Positions 1-12,834 of a stretch of 64,000 nt of DNA are shown piece by piece. This stretch comes from Prosapia bicincta. Taxonomy: Eukaryota > Arthropoda > Insecta > Hemiptera > Cercopidae. The stretch covers positions 1,888,501 through 1,952,500 of the forward strand of contig JBAIZL010000006.1 in NCBI GenBank assembly GCA_036971475.1, in the 5' to 3' direction. Under the pieces are notes generated by a model. The model did no database searches, was not told the DNA's origin, and worked only from the letters and a program-made list of their open reading frames with translations. Position 1 is the stretch's first letter, and every line of letters begins with the position of its first letter. The position numbers and the translations under genes were made by a program.

Positions 1-901
1 TATGTGTGAAAATGAAAACAAAAATTGAGGTAAATTTAAAGTTAATTTGTAAAAGCCTAGAATTAGTGTTTCTAACAATTTTAAGTTGATAATAATGTGT
101 AAGACTTTTAATTTACGTTTAATTATAGAAAAAATGTCCAATACTTAATTAACAAAATACAAAAAGCTCACTTTTTTATTATATGAAAATTAATTATAAA
201 AATATTGAATGTTTTTAATTTATTGTTAAAATTATTTGCATTTTGCTTTTTGTATAAATATGTTTAAAATGAACTACATACGACTATACACGTAAGACGG
301 GTTTATAAATTCACTATAGCATACTATTTTAAAAAAATTTCTATTTATGTTTATTATATAACCCTCGTTTTCTATTATGAGCAAAATATATAAATCCTTA
401 GTTTTATTAAAATTGTAAATTAAAGGAAATCTCGATTAACATTCTAATAGTTATTCTCAAACAAGTATTAATTGATGCGGTTTGTGAGGTAAGGCTATAA
501 ATAGATAAATAACTATACACGAACTCATAAGACAATACATTTGGTGTCAATATACTTTATGGATATAAAGTATATTGCTTTTTCAGCAGTAGTTCGTGTG
601 TAGTTATTGTTTTATAGTTAAACTTAAAGGTTAGTTCTATTTTTTTAATTACTTGAAGTAAAAAATTTCGAAATATCCTTTATATAATGTTAAATATGCT
701 TTGGGGTAATTTTATACATTTTTAAATATGTTCTTAGGATATTTTTGATAGTGTTTCTAACGTTTGATTTAAACAAGTTCATCAACCCTATAAGGTTTGC
801 GAAATCCTTTACGTAAATGGAAAAATTCAATTCTTTTTAGTATACCGATTCTATAAATTCTTCGGAACGAATTTAATGTACTGTTTAAAATATCACAATA
901 A

Positions 902-903
<2 letters not shown>
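1..903. other. AT-rich non-coding DNA, no feature seen
   Basis: No open frame, RNA gene or clear repeat is visible apart from short AT-rich runs. It lies downstream of the second chitin-binding exon of the minus-strand CPAP3 gene, so it is probably part of that gene's next intron. I searched it for a third chitin-binding domain and saw none. Confidence 0.5.

Positions 904-968
<65 letters not shown>
904..968. repeat. (TA)n microsatellite
   Basis: An almost pure TA run directly precedes a 117-bp palindrome. The same neighbourhood of a (TA)n tract next to a hairpin recurs near 51.3-52.2 kb. Confidence 0.95.
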
Positions 969-970
<2 letters not shown>

Positions 971-971
971 A

Positions 972-1088
972 ATTAAGTCAAAATACAAATACAAGAATTA
1001 TAATTGAATTTACAATTCAATTAATTAAATTAATTGAAATTCAATTGTAAATTCAATTATAATTCTTGTATTTGTATTTTGACTTAAT
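972..1088. repeat. Palindrome, core-less relative of the 51.4 kb hairpin
   Basis: The two arms (about 972-1024 and 1036-1088) are reverse complements around an A/T-only centre. The outer arm sequence (about 974-1012) is the same as the left arm of the hairpin at 51397-51434. That hairpin contains a hammerhead-like core and this one does not. The simplest reading is one element family, with this copy internally deleted. It is bounded on both sides by (TA)n. Confidence 0.8.
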
Positions 1089-1124
1089 TATTGATTAATA
1101 CACAAGAATACATATTGCGAATTT

Positions 1125-1144
1125 ATATATATATATATTACATT

Positions 1145-1184
<40 letters not shown>
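1125..1184. repeat. (TA)n microsatellite, interrupted
   Basis: Two TA runs (about 1125-1138 and 1149-1184) are separated by a short ATTACATTACAAA-type spacer. They lie between two foldback elements. Confidence 0.9.
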
Positions 1185-1186
<2 letters not shown>

Positions 1187-1256
1187 TCATATTACATATA
1201 TCATTACAAATAATATACTCTTGAATATTGTAGTTCATTACGTTCGGTGAAATCTA

Positions 1257-1463
1257 ATTAATCACATTAACACTAGGTTATGACTATCCAAACTTTAAAT
1301 TTTGTAAAACCTTACTGAGACAGAACGTTTTCGATCGATATTTGGCGACCTTCATCAGTGTCTTCAAAGAGGTGATCGAAAACGTTCTGTCTCAGTGAGT
1401 TTTTACAAAATTTACAAAATTCAAAGTTCAGATAGTCATAGCCTAGTGTTAATGTAATTAAAT
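1257..1463. repeat. Foldback element with hammerhead-like motif
   Basis: Left and right arms (about 1257-1336 and 1374-1463) are inverted copies with a few mismatches and small indels. Both include the segment TGAGACAGAACGTTTTCGATC. The left arm carries a complete hammerhead-like motif on the minus strand. The right arm keeps only the GATCGAAAACGTT half. No transposase or terminal duplication is evident. Confidence 0.8.
1318..1363 (-). ncRNA. Hammerhead-ribozyme-like motif (minimal, Penelope-type)
   Basis: Read on the minus strand the 46 nt parse as AGACA, CTGATGA, one A, stem II (GGTCG/CGATC with an 8-nt loop), GAA, AACGTT, C, TGTCT. Flanks AGACA and TGTCT are perfectly complementary (stem I). 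AACGTT is a 6-bp palindrome, so stem III could form between two molecules. The base before the predicted cleavage nucleotide is U and the nucleotide is C, obeying the UH rule. Relative to the textbook hammerhead there is one extra base between CTGATGA and stem II. Activity is untested. Confidence 0.65.
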
Positions 1464-2135
1464 AATAAACATTAAAACTTAGTTATTTTATTTATATTTA
1501 TTTAGGCACTAGCAAGAAAATTGTTTTTGTGAAAGATATTAACAGTTGTTAAGCGAGTGAGATTAGATTGTTTTTAATTAAGACAACTCATTTATAGTAA
1601 TTTCAAATATGAGGCGGTTTTAATGTAGAAAACCTAATACTTACCTTTAACATTCAAGCAAGTAATATAAGCAGGCAGAATGACATTCCTCCAGTCTTAC
1701 TAAAAACGCATTATAAATTTTAGTTATATATTTGAGTTATATCAGAAAAATTGATATTTTACCTTTTAACTTTAAGTATTTGAGCGTTAAATTTAATTAC
1801 TAAGTTTTCTATAGTAAAACTGTGACACTTGAAATGAATATAAATTAGTTGTGTTCTTTAAAATAAATAAAATGATTTCATTGCTTACCAACCGTTAATA
1901 TCCTTCACAAAAATAAACTCTTCGATGTTTGTATTTCTATTGACAAATAAGTTTCATAAATCTTGTGTAAACAATTAATCTTATCCTCAGAAACATACTA
2001 ACACGTCATATTCTAACTTCTATTCAATATTTTCAATATTCACGCCATCCCTTTTGCTTTTTAAACTAAATGGTTGTCTCATATTCCTATGCAACTTTGC
2101 AGCCTTCAAGTGATTACATACTACCCCCAACACAC
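1464..2135. other. AT-rich DNA left of CPAP3 exon 3, probably intronic
   Basis: This follows the GT donor of the second chitin-binding exon on the minus strand. No further peritrophin-type exon is readable here. Confidence 0.5.
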
Positions 2136-2336
2136 CTTGAGAAGAGCAGCCCTTCTTCTTGGCTTCGTCAGGCCAGGTGCAGATCCCCGTCTTCTCGTTG
2201 TAGACGAGACCGCTCGGGCATTGGATCATGTTGAACTTGCCGTCCACACAGAAGTAGAACTTGTCACACACATTACTCTCTTCGTGGGAGAAGTATCCGT
2301 TCTGACGACGGCAGTGGAGTGACGGCTTTGGTTCCT
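2136..2336 (-). CDS. CPAP3/obstructor cuticular protein, exon 3 (second chitin-binding domain)
   Basis: This 201-bp internal exon encodes one complete peritrophin-A (chitin-binding type 2) domain with six cysteines, running from CRRQNGYF through CDKFYFCVDG and CPSGLVYN to CTWPDEAKKKGC. The minus-strand acceptor is TTTTACAG before AGGAACC and the donor is CAAG followed by GTGTGT. The exon enters and leaves in phase 1, matching the upstream exon exactly. The split codon plus GAACCAAAG gives the QEPKP linker typical between domains 1 and 2 of obstructor/CPAP3 proteins. These are secreted extracellular proteins that bind chitin and organise cuticle and tracheal matrix. Wording of the domain (FYFCVDG, CTWPDEAKKKGC) is closest in my memory to obstructor-B-like members, but I cannot verify the subfamily. 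The third domain must lie outside the window. Confidence 0.9.
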
Positions 2337-2987
2337 CTGTAAAATGTCAATTGTTTTACTTTTAAAATGTTTACAATATTCGTACATAAGGAGATATTTA
2401 TAAAGCATAAAAACACTCACGTAACTTCATTTAATTTTAAAAACCAAGAAACATTAGAAATATTGTAAATGATACATGTTTTTCTGATTCTGGGTAAAAT
2501 TTACTTTTCACCTTTTACTTATATCTATGTAACTTATATTTATTGCATCGTATTTATTGGATTTACAATATTAAATATAACTGTATAGATGTAACTCTAA
2601 ACTTACAATAAATTATTAACCTATTATTAATTAATAGTTAAATTAAAATAAATAAAAAGCTGTTTTTCTCTGTTATTATACTTTTGTATACTAATAAATT
2701 ATAACTTATTAGAAAGATTTAGGATTTTGTTCTCCATGATGGCCGGTGAAATGTTTAAATTTAAGCATAAATATAAAATTCTCTTTGAACGTGTAATTTG
2801 AGGGAATTCATGAAACATGTACAGAGTGAATGATAGTGGAGTACGAAAAGATCAGTCAGAGAAGAAGGGGGTTTGGTGGCCCCGAGTTTTTGCAGTGTCT
2901 GTCACCGACAATGGCTGCGGGTAGGAATATGGGAACAGGGTATTTGGTAAGGTCTGGACCTAGGAGGATCTAGAAGGAGAGATAGAG

Positions 2988-3038
<51 letters not shown>

Positions 3039-4378
3039 GACGTTAAAAGGTACTGATGTATACATTCTTGAGCAGTCCGGAAAGTACGAGACATTTTGAA
3101 ATAAAAAATTAACAACCTGAAAGAATTTTTTTTTATTAATAACACCTTCACTATAACATTATCAGTAGTGGTTTAATTGTATTTCTTTGACAAAAAGTAA
3201 CAAAAATAAATTTCTCATTTCTTGTCGTAGCATTTTAATGTTTTTCTTATATTATTTTTTTCTCTATATATTAATATTTAATATTCAAAGCCGAAACTTT
3301 ATAACATAAAATACCTTCTGGATTAGATAAAGTGTATTCTATAAATGTATAAATCAGAATGACGTATAGACTGTTGCTAATGGCCCTAATTTTAAATAAT
3401 TACCCCGAGTAGCGCAGTTATTCCCGACGGTAGACCAAACATGATCTTGTCACATCGTAACGTCGTATTTACGTTGTGTTTGTTTACCTTCAAGTTCAAC
3501 ACATTTCAAAGCTAAATAAAGCAGATGGTTTTATAAGAAAACTTGTTTCATTCGATTCGAGTTTAGGGAAAGAATCAAATACATTATAATTTCTTTTGAA
3601 AACAGTGAAACTCTACCTTGCTTAAAATGTTTAAAATATTTTTTAACACATTTAATTTTTGAAATTTATTTCCATAGTTTATATCAAGTAAATTAATATA
3701 TTACATTAAATTAAATTTGCACCTTTAGGAAATATATTTCAAAAAACAAGAGATACAATACATTGTATCTCGGAATTGTACTTCCAATTACCTTGTTGTT
3801 TTATCAAATCCTTCTTCTCTTTATGTCTCAGCACTGAAATCATTACTCGGGCAGTAAATGCAAAAGAGTGCCCATTTTACTTGTCTTAGGGACAGAATAG
3901 AAGAATCGGGGAACTATTTAATTAAAGTACATCTTTACCTGCATACTTTAAGTAAAGATATCTTTATACAGATAAACCAACAGACTTACCCCATCCGTTG
4001 TTTGATGCAGATCAATAATTTAGAAACAAATTACATAAAAAACTTTAACAAGGGTAACATGAAAAACAACCGTAGTATAGGACTTTATGAAAATAGCTAA
4101 ACTTTAATGACACCAATTTAGTTCTGAACTAAAGTTTGTTCAATTAAAATACTCAAGAATAAACATGAAAATAATCATAACCAATAGTTACAACAAAAGG
4201 TTTGGTCTTATCAATCATGCATGACCGAGGGAATCAATATTATTACACTCACTAAATGTCTTAGTCCTGATGATGACATCATAGTTACCAAAACAACTTT
4301 AATTTAATTAAATGCTAGTAAGAAAATAATAATTTGTTTTGTGTATATTAAATAATTAGTAATGTGTTATGTGGAATA

Positions 4379-4412
<34 letters not shown>

Positions 4413-4677
4413 ATGGTAAAATAAAAAAAAGCTCATAGGGTTTAAGCCAGGAATTTAAAATGAGAAGATTAACAGATTTATGACTTAAGCATAAGTCTTA
4501 AACCTAATATGGAATTTTCTGCGAACTTGAGCGGTTTTGAGGGAAACATATAAGACTACTAGACCTGTGTCATAGGAGTTAATATAACCAAATGCCTATA
4601 CCTGTAGGGTATATACAGTTAATATACCATCTGCATTAGTTGATAGTAATACATAGTACATTATATAGTATTACACA

Positions 4678-4711
<34 letters not shown>

Positions 4712-4835
4712 TATATATATACATATTATAGTATATGTATAAACTAGTATTATTATAAGATAGTTCTAAATATGTCGTACTAACGCATTAAATACTATAA
4801 TAACATAACGAAAAGTAATATCGCATAAGCCTTAC
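2337..4835 (-). other. CPAP3 intron 2
   Basis: This is about 2.5 kb of AT-rich intron with a GTAAGG donor at 4835-4830. It contains (TA)n runs at about 2989-3035 and 4380-4409, an (AC)n run at about 4676-4707, and a decayed hammerhead-like core at about 4266-4298 (CTGATGATGACATCATAG..., GAAA lost). Nothing coding was recognised, including a short open frame at 3858-4100. Confidence 0.75.
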
Positions 4836-5147
4836 GTCTCTCTGGCCTCTGGGAACAGTCTATGTTGAAGGGAAGGTCACATTTCTCATGTAGAGGGCTG
4901 AAGTCGTTGAAGACCATCCCGTCGGGGCAAAGTTTCTCTGTAACAGCTCCGTCAATGCATTCGTAGTACTTGTCGCACTGGTACGCGTCAGCGAAGTAAC
5001 CATTGGGTTCCGGGCACTCTTCCGTCACATCATCCCCGTCGCCGCCCTGACTTGCTTGTGTGGGTTTACTGGAGGGCTGAGGCCTTGCCGCCGCTGCTTT
5101 CCTGGATCCGGCCCTAGACTGTCCATTCACCGCGCTTAGGCATAACA
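4836..5147 (-). CDS. CPAP3/obstructor cuticular protein, exon 2 (signal-peptide end and first chitin-binding domain)
   Basis: The exon encodes LCLSAVNG-QSRAG (end of signal peptide and probable cleavage site), a low-complexity linker rich in A, P, S and K, an acidic GDGDDVTEE stretch, then a full peritrophin-A domain: CPEPNGYFADAYQCDKYYEC, CPDGMVFN and CDLPFNIDC. A minus-strand branch-point-like TACTAAT and the acceptor TCTTGTGTAG precede it. The donor is GAGAGAC then GTAAGG. The exon is 312 bp, phase 1 at both ends. The codon split by the acceptor is completed by the final G of the exon at 35421-35466. An in-frame ATG upstream (5232) also gives a hydrophobic start, but that stretch reads through the branch point and pyrimidine tract, so I treat it as intron. 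Confidence 0.9.
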
Positions 5148-5793
5148 CTACACAAGACATAACACAGATTAGTATCAAATAGGGTACACAAACCAAAGTG
5201 TGCCGTGCGTGACGACACCAGCTAAACTTCAAACCAATTTATTAAATAATTCTTTGCATATTCCTTTAACTAACGAAAATAGGTAAAGACATCAGGTATT
5301 CAGCTATTAATTATTTAAACTAGTAGACTAAATGTCATATACATTTATTATTCTTTGTCGGTTAAGAAATAATTTACCGTATGCGCCCCCAGTACTAAAA
5401 CTGTATCAGCTGTATTAGAATGACCGATATAGAGCCATTCTTGGTCGTTTTATAGGAGACATTTAGAGATTTAGCTTCTTTTTACTCGTTTGTGTTTGTA
5501 AAGTTATGTTAATAAAATGAAATCAAATCAAATAATATCAGCTGTTTATTGTACCGCATGCAGTATTTTAAATTACTTGATAATGTGCAGTACTGTAAGT
5601 GGCTTAACCAAGGAATAATAAAAACATCTGTTTTGTTTGAAATCACAATTTTCTACGTGATTAAATCTAATACACGATACTTCTCAATATATAGGAAATG
5701 TTAATAAAAACCTTTTAAACATAACCTCCAAATAATGTCTAAGTAAAAGGAAAACCGTTGTTACGTATAAGCTTTCCTCATATTTGGTTTTTG

Positions 5794-6302
<509 letters not shown>

Positions 6303-7419
6303 GCGGGATAAAGCATGACTCTGGTATAAAGCTATGAAGATGTAGAGAGGTAGATTACGCATTCTCAATGAATTCCTAATTGACGACGTCATTCCATTCC
6401 AAGATAGGTTGTTCTGTGCGTTGCATCATAAGACGTTACACGTCAATATTGTTACGAATAAATGTGTATGTTCCTAAAAGTCTCGAAATGTTAGGTAAAA
6501 GATAACCCTAGTTGTTTTATTTTTATTAGAGAATGAATAAATAAAGATGTTTTATTCAAATCTATCGTTAAATTAAACAACTCATACTTATTTTACTCCA
6601 CATAGAATATAGTAACATACTATAGTTTGCTATCAATAAAATACAATTTGAACTAGTGGACAAAGTTAGTATCGAAATAATAATCATTACAAACTGAACT
6701 TAAATTATTTATATTTTAAACGCATTTCAATTTCAAACCACTCATATTATAACGATAAACTATAAATATTTATGGCTATGTTATAAAAGCCATATATTTT
6801 AGAGTTCTTTTTAAATTTTAGTGTTTAGTTTTACAATTTTAGTTATTTAAATTTTGTGTAGTTGCACTCACCGAATGAAATGCTTGTGAGAACATATATT
6901 ATTTTTGCGAGTTGGTGTTCATACTAAATTTGCTCCCTAGGAAAGTTATATGGGTATAATACCAATATATGAATTGAACAGTTACTTTGTTCTATATGAA
7001 TTAAAATAATTATGAATTGTTTAAATTAACCACAGGTATTATTTTCGATATTTTTAATTTTTTTAAAGAGACACGCATTTATAGAAGCCCAAGTGTTTTT
7101 ATAAAACAATTACCTTACCATTTTCAGTAAGACTCATAAGACATCTTACAACAACACAACTCTTGTATTCGGTTTTGTAAAAGCCACACGGAGAGGAGCT
7201 GTGACGTCATAAGAGGAAACTTCCATTTGCAAAGTGTCACTGCGCTGACGTGGCCATGCCCTACATACAGTACTGCACAATCGGTTACATCTTTGGACAG
7301 GTTTACAGTAGAGCATGTGTAGATAATGCTAACGTAAAGGGCCTACAGTATACAACACAGTGAGCTATTTTAGATGGAGCCAACAGTTGATAACTGTTGC
7401 CAAGCGAGTAACTGTTGTA

Positions 7420-7990
7420 AATATTACCTGTTACTCTATTTTATTTCTTTGCACTTTGAATATTTCTTGTGTTTTCCTGTTGATTATCAGTAGTTTACAT
7501 ATTACCTGTTACTTTATTTAATGTGTCTCCACTTTGACTATTATTTGTCTGTTTTCCCATTTCTTTCCATTAGTTTAATATATTTTCAGTTATTTTATTT
7601 TACATCTGTTTACTATTCGTCTTTCGTGTGTTATTCTTCTGTTTTTCAATAGTTTAAAATTTTCCCTGTCACTTTATTTTACTAATCTTTCTTTACCAAT
7701 TAATTGTGTTTTCCTTATTTTTTCTGAATAGTTTAAAATATTACCTGCTATTTTATTTTACCGCATTTTACTTTTCTAGTTTTTTGTGTTATTCTCCTAT
7801 TTTTCAATGGTTTAAAATATTACCTACTATTGTATTTGACTTCTTTTCTCATTGCCTCTTTCTTAAGTTTTTCAATTTTTTTCTTTAGTAATTTAATTTT
7901 TTTTAGTATTACCTGTTACTTTTTTTTATTTTTCTCCCTTTGCTTTTCCCTTGTGTGTTTTGCCTATTATTTCTGAGTAACCTTAATATT
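7420..7990. repeat. Degenerate ~80-bp tandem repeat
   Basis: About seven diverged units, each with a variant of AGTTTAAAATATTACCT followed by CTATTTTATTTTAC. Neighbouring copies of GTTTAAAATATTACCT at about 7731 and 7810 are about 80 bp apart. The T-rich strand opens short frames with no protein character. Confidence 0.7.
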
Positions 7991-8633
7991 TTCGGAAAAT
8001 CGAAATATTACCGAAAATGATATATATATAGGTTTTCGAAACGACAATTTCAAACCATTGATGTGGCAATTTAATAATTATTACATTTCAAGACAGTAAA
8101 AAATTCTTTACAACGAATCTCGAGAAATAAAGGCTGAAAGATTACTGAAGGCTAAATGATTGTTTGAACGATAAACACTTTTTTTTAATTTTCAATTCAT
8201 ATAAAACAATTTATGTTTTTTGTATGAATAAAATATGAGTTTTGTATGTATATGAGTAAGATTAAACTCATGTACAAATGTGTTACAATATTATAACAAT
8301 GATTGCGTTGTCTAAATTTAGTATTAAAACCATTGGACTTTTTGGCGGGACGAAACGTAACCACCAATATCAAACTCGTCAATTTTAAGGCCTATAAAGG
8401 AAATACCTTTTCTATAATGTTAACCAGTATAATTATCCACATTAGATATTCACTAAACGCTTAGTTTTTGGCTTAGTTAGTGAACAATACTAATTATTAA
8501 ATAATAGCAAGACGTAGTTTAACTAACAGTCATTTATTTTAAACGCGTTTCGTTGACCAACACGTCATTATCTTAGTTGGATTATTTAGAAAAAAAATAT
8601 TTAGTTAATAAACAATAATATAATAATATAATA

Positions 8634-8860
8634 ATAACCCTTGCTACAAATATTTAAACAACCTTGGTGTACATTTCGCTAACAGTTAGCATCATCAGAA
8701 GGTTACAAATATTCTGGGTATGAAAGTTACAAACATAATGGGTATAACCTTCTGGGTATTACCTTCTGGGTATAACCTTCTGGGTATTACCTTCTGATAA
8801 TGTTCACTGTGTTACCGAATTATACATTAAGGTTGTGTGAACATTTGCATCCAGGGTTTA
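8634..8860. repeat. Foldback element leading into the 193-bp array
   Basis: Segment 8641-8705 is inverted relative to about 8779-8858: the former, reverse-complemented, ends in AAGGTTGTTTAAATATTTG and the latter in AAGGTTGTGTGAACATTTG. The outer arm continues as the first unit of the 193-bp tandem array, so array and foldback share an origin. The spacer repeats TTCTGGGTAT several times. Confidence 0.7.
8660..8704 (-). ncRNA. Hammerhead-ribozyme-like motif (stem III slightly broken)
   Basis: On the minus strand: AACCTT, CTGATGA, T, GCTAAC-T-GTTAGC (perfect stem II), GAA, ATGTACAC, C, AAGGTT. Stem I (AACCTT/AAGGTT) is a perfect 6 bp. The stem III segment ends in C where U is expected, so it is not fully self-complementary and breaks the UH rule. 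I therefore expect weak or no activity. Confidence 0.55.
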
Positions 8861-9790
8861 TAATACTTTATTATTTATAATTATGCTACTCAATATTTAT
8901 TATACTGCTCTCAATAGTTTTTTGAAAATATTTAGTGCAGAAATTACGTATTATTTTCACTAATGTTGACCTAATTGTCATCGAAACCTGTACTATACGT
9001 ATATTGTGAGTGTTAGTGATCGAGGTTGTGCGAAAATTTGTAGCTAAGGTTTATAACAGTTTATAATTTATAATTATGCTACTCAATATTTATTATACTG
9101 CTCTCAATAGTTTTTTGAAAATATTTAGTGCAGAAATTACGTATTATTTTCACTAATGTTGACCTAATTGTCATCGAAACCTGTACTATACGTATATTGT
9201 GAGTGTTAGTGATCGAGGTTGTGCGAAAATTTGTAGCTAGGGTTTATAACAGTTTATAATTTATAATTATGCTACTCAATATTTATTATACTGCTCTCAA
9301 TAGTTTTTTGAAAATATTTAGTGCAGAAATTACGTATTATTTTCACTAATGATGACCTAATTGTCATCGAAACCTGTACTATACGTATATTGTGAGTGTT
9401 AGTGATCGAGGTTGTGCGAAAATTTGTAGCCAGGGTTTATAACAGTTTATAATTTATAATTATGCTACTCAATATTTATTATACTGCTCTCAATAGTTTT
9501 TTGAAAATATTTAGTGCAGAAATTACGTATTATTTTCACTAATGTTGACCTAATTGTCATCGAAACCTGTACTATACGTATATTGTGAGTGTTAGTGATC
9601 GAGGTTGTGCGAAAATTTGTAGCTAGGGTTTATAACAGTTTATAATTTATAATTATGCTACTCAATATTTATTATACTGCTCTCAATAGTTTTTTGAAAA
9701 TATTTAGTGCAGAAATTACGTATTATTTTCACTAATGATGATCTAATTGTCATCGAAACCTGTACTATACGTATATTGTGAGTGTTACTA
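8828..9790 (+). repeat. 193-bp tandem array, five units, retrozyme-like
   Basis: The unit boundary CGAGGTTGTG falls at 9021, 9214, 9407 and 9600, exactly 193 bp apart. The first unit (8828-9020) is the most diverged. Each unit carries one hairpin, GATGAC/GTCATC followed by GAAACC, at the place where a hammerhead core would be. The CTGATGA element is reduced to CACTAATG-type sequence, and three units have GTTGAC for GATGAC. The size and one-motif-per-unit layout resemble animal retrozymes, but the core is decayed here. Confidence 0.85.
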
Positions 9791-10521
9791 CGTCTTGTTC
9801 ATAATCAGAATGGATTCATAGATAATATTATAAATTCAATGAATGATAATAATGGTTTGATCTGTTTTTCCAACGGAACAGCTGATGTGTAAATAAGTAT
9901 TAAAGGTATACAACAATCAATAACTCCTACGATTGGGGCATTGTAGGCACGTGATTAGGATAGGTAGGACACTTTACGCTTTCGGTGGAAAAAGGAGGGC
10001 GTTTCTCTACACAACAGTTCAAACATTTCATTTTAAGGATCGATCAATAACCTGGAGGCCAGTAATGACCTTTAAATGTCATTTCTCAGCTGGCGTGGTT
10101 TGGGAAGATCTGCAAAAAACATGCACATGGGACGAAAGGGTACGCTCTTACATGAGGTTATAATAATAACAAAACCTATTTTATAAAATAATTAAAAAAC
10201 ACAACAAAATTTACCATTAATTTTAACGGCTTTTAAAGCGTATTAAAACGTACATAAAAGTAAATTTTAATATTACAAAAACAATTAAGCATTGTTGAAC
10301 TGGCCTAAAATTGAGTAATAGGTCAAGTTGTAAGTACAAGCGGCAATGGACTGTATATTTAATTATAAAAATTATTAATTTTTAATCAATAAATTTTAAA
10401 TTTTGAATTTTACACTCATTAAAATTGGAATACAAAATAATAATTTAGTCTCATTTAAAGCGTAATAAAATCATTACAATCATCTATTTAACAATAAATA
10501 CAGTACTTCCAAAGCTAATTC

Positions 10522-10935
10522 TTTCTATTAGTTTACAATCAATCTTTAATTTTCAATCGTTAATAAAATACTTTTATTCATCCATTCATGTTGAAATACA
10601 TTTTTTTAATCTTGTATTTGATGACCCTTGATTTTATTACTGTTTTTTTCAAATATTAATTAATTGGTTATATTTATTTATTTCATTTTAGTTCTATACG
10701 GGAGAAGAACTTTTCACAAAAAGGACAAAGTTTGCAATATACTTATTTTGTCCCATTTGGCTTAAAATTAGTGATAACATATGACTTCATAAAACAGCTG
10801 ATTTAATGTTGTTGGTTATGTGGCAGACAGCTGTTTACCGCATATAGTAGTTTATTTATATTATTTGTAATTAAGCAATAAAAAGTAACGAAAATAAAAT
10901 GTTCCTTTGGAGACCTAAGTAAGAACTAACTTTAA
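10522..10935 (-). repeat. (TA)n-associated repeat family, type A copy
   Basis: Minus-strand copy of a family found at least eight times in the window. Landmarks: CTATTAGTTTACA end, GGGAGAAGAACTTTTCACA, GTCCCATTTGGCTTAAAAT, two CAGCTG boxes, and the far end TTACTTAGG. It has no coding capacity. This copy lacks the long (TA)n seen at most others. Confidence 0.7.
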
Positions 10936-11134
10936 AACCTTTTGTTTATATTGTTTTTATTTCAATTTTTACGTAAACTCGTTTCCAAATTATTTATAAC
11001 AATTTTTTACTTTTAGCTACTTTAGCTCTAACTTTTAAAACATCTGGAATGAATGGGTGCTCTCTAAAAAGGAAAACATATTACGGACAAACAACCCTTC
11101 AAAATATAGATGTAAAAATATTGTATTCCATTTT

Positions 11135-11425
11135 CACTGGAGCTACTAGTTTTATACTTAAATATTTGAACGTATTGATGTGTTAGGCTTGCCTAAGGTC
11201 GTACTTACTTTCAGGATATTTGAAGACGGCTGTATTTTGGGAGAGGTGTCCCATTGTCCACTCATAATCTAATTCAACCAGTAATGAGTTACGGTCTGAG
11301 TAAGACAATGTGTAGCATATCTCCCGCAACGGCCGTCATTAATAATCAGAAGAGTAAGTGCTACTTTAGGCAAGTCTAACATACAACACAATATATATTT
11401 AAGTATTTTAGTGGAGAGTAATGAT
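11135..11425. repeat. Foldback element without ribozyme core
   Basis: Arms around GGCTTGCCTAAGGT (about 11187) and ACTTTAGGCAAGTC (about 11364) are inverted copies. The inversion extends outwards to the segments near 11145 and 11415. There is no CTGANGA/GAAA pair. It is probably a MITE-like foldback. Confidence 0.6.
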
Positions 11426-12279
11426 ATCTATCTGAAACAGTTAACTTTGTATGAGAAAGTGTGTGTTTCTTTCGTTTTAATATGATATTGCACGCATTGT
11501 GTACTTTAACCGGAAAACCTGTTACTCACTGCATTCCACGGTGACCTTGAGCCAATGGAACAGGTCACGTGACCTTGAAATAGTTTTCTATAACGCACCA
11601 GTAACAGTTGTTGACAATTTCTGTTTTCAAGTTTTCCTATTTAGACCGCATAATGGCAGTATACATATAAATTATAAAAATAATAATCTCATAACTTATA
11701 TCTTGCCTTAATTATAAAATTTCATCTATTATCAATTATCTGTATACTTTGTAAATTTATATTAGAAAATCGTAAACATTTTGTGTACGAATATAATTTT
11801 GTCCATTTTGTCAGCTAGCGTTAATGAAGGTTATAATTTGAAAGTAATTCAAGGACCAAAAAATTATAAGTCGTCACTTTCTTATTTTTTTTTCAAAATA
11901 TAATAATTCTTTTATTACTTCTATAATTTACATCACTTTCATTTATTTCTTTTTCCATTTAAAGATAAAATATAAAGAAATCCTAAATCTATTTTAAAAC
12001 ATATTATTTGAATATTCAATACAAATTAAACTTTATATCAACTTATGCTGTTGTATTTAAATAAGGAAATTTGTCGGAAAGTGTTTAATTCCCTTAAAAC
12101 TTTATTCACTTAAAACAGTATTTGAGTTTTACTTTGGTTTTATTTTCGTTTCAATTAAACGACACTCCTCAAGTAGTGTTAATAAAAAAATGACTAAATC
12201 CTTGAATTTAAGGAACCAAATTCCCTGTCATTCGTATGGAAGTAACCTTAGAAAATATAAATTATCGTATTGGTGTCTA

Positions 12280-12440
12280 TATTAGCTACATTAATCCCCA
12301 ACACAGACACGCGCGCACTCTTGACATTGTGTACTGCAAAGCCAAGTTCAGTAAGTGCCCACCAAGGTAAGGTTCCACACAACTTGTTCGCCATGATAGG
12401 ACATCAAGTGTCTCACTTCCTCTTTCTCTCTCCTCCAATC
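12280..12440 (+). pseudogene. Possible non-LTR endonuclease fragment
   Basis: A short plus-strand peptide reads roughly PNTDTRALLTLCTAKPS, then AHQGKVPHNLFAMIGHQ. The order of an L-D-x-x-type strand, a hydrophilic turn and a region where SDH would be expected resembles the C-terminal part of a retrotransposon AP endonuclease with frameshifts. No other part of the element is visible. The match is from memory of family shape only. Confidence 0.3.
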
Positions 12441-12834
12441 ATCATTATAACCAAGGCAGTTGTTACGCTTTTACACTCTAGTAGGGAATATTGGAACTAA
12501 CGGAATCTCCGGTCACAGTTTGGAATCTCTATCGATTAAATTCTTTAGAAGTTTATTTTATGTATATAAAAATCTCGATTCTTAAAAATTGATAGTAATT
12601 ATGTCGGAAACAATTGCGACCTTCAATTTCAAGGTACTGTTGTTCGATCCTTAAGTTACACATTTTATACCACCATAGATGAATAGTATTAAATGTTTTA
12701 CGATGTACTTTCATTATTATAATCTGCCCCTCTATATTCCATAATGTGCTTCTTTGTTGTACCTGCAGTAATCTGTTGCAGAACCTTGTATATACAAAGC
12801 TAATCTATTGCCTTCCATACTAATCTATTGTGAA

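Noticed and set aside
5148..5232. ATG at 5232 as the start of the CPAP3 protein
   Set aside because: It gives a hydrophobic leader, but the stretch contains a branch-point-like TACTAAT and ends in a proper acceptor. The phase-matched signal exon at 35421-35466 with TATA and Inr is a better explanation. It remains a fallback.
9933..10163. 76-codon plus-strand frame (MGHCRHVIRIGR...)
   Set aside because: Slightly GC-richer than its surroundings, but no family, splice or promoter evidence.
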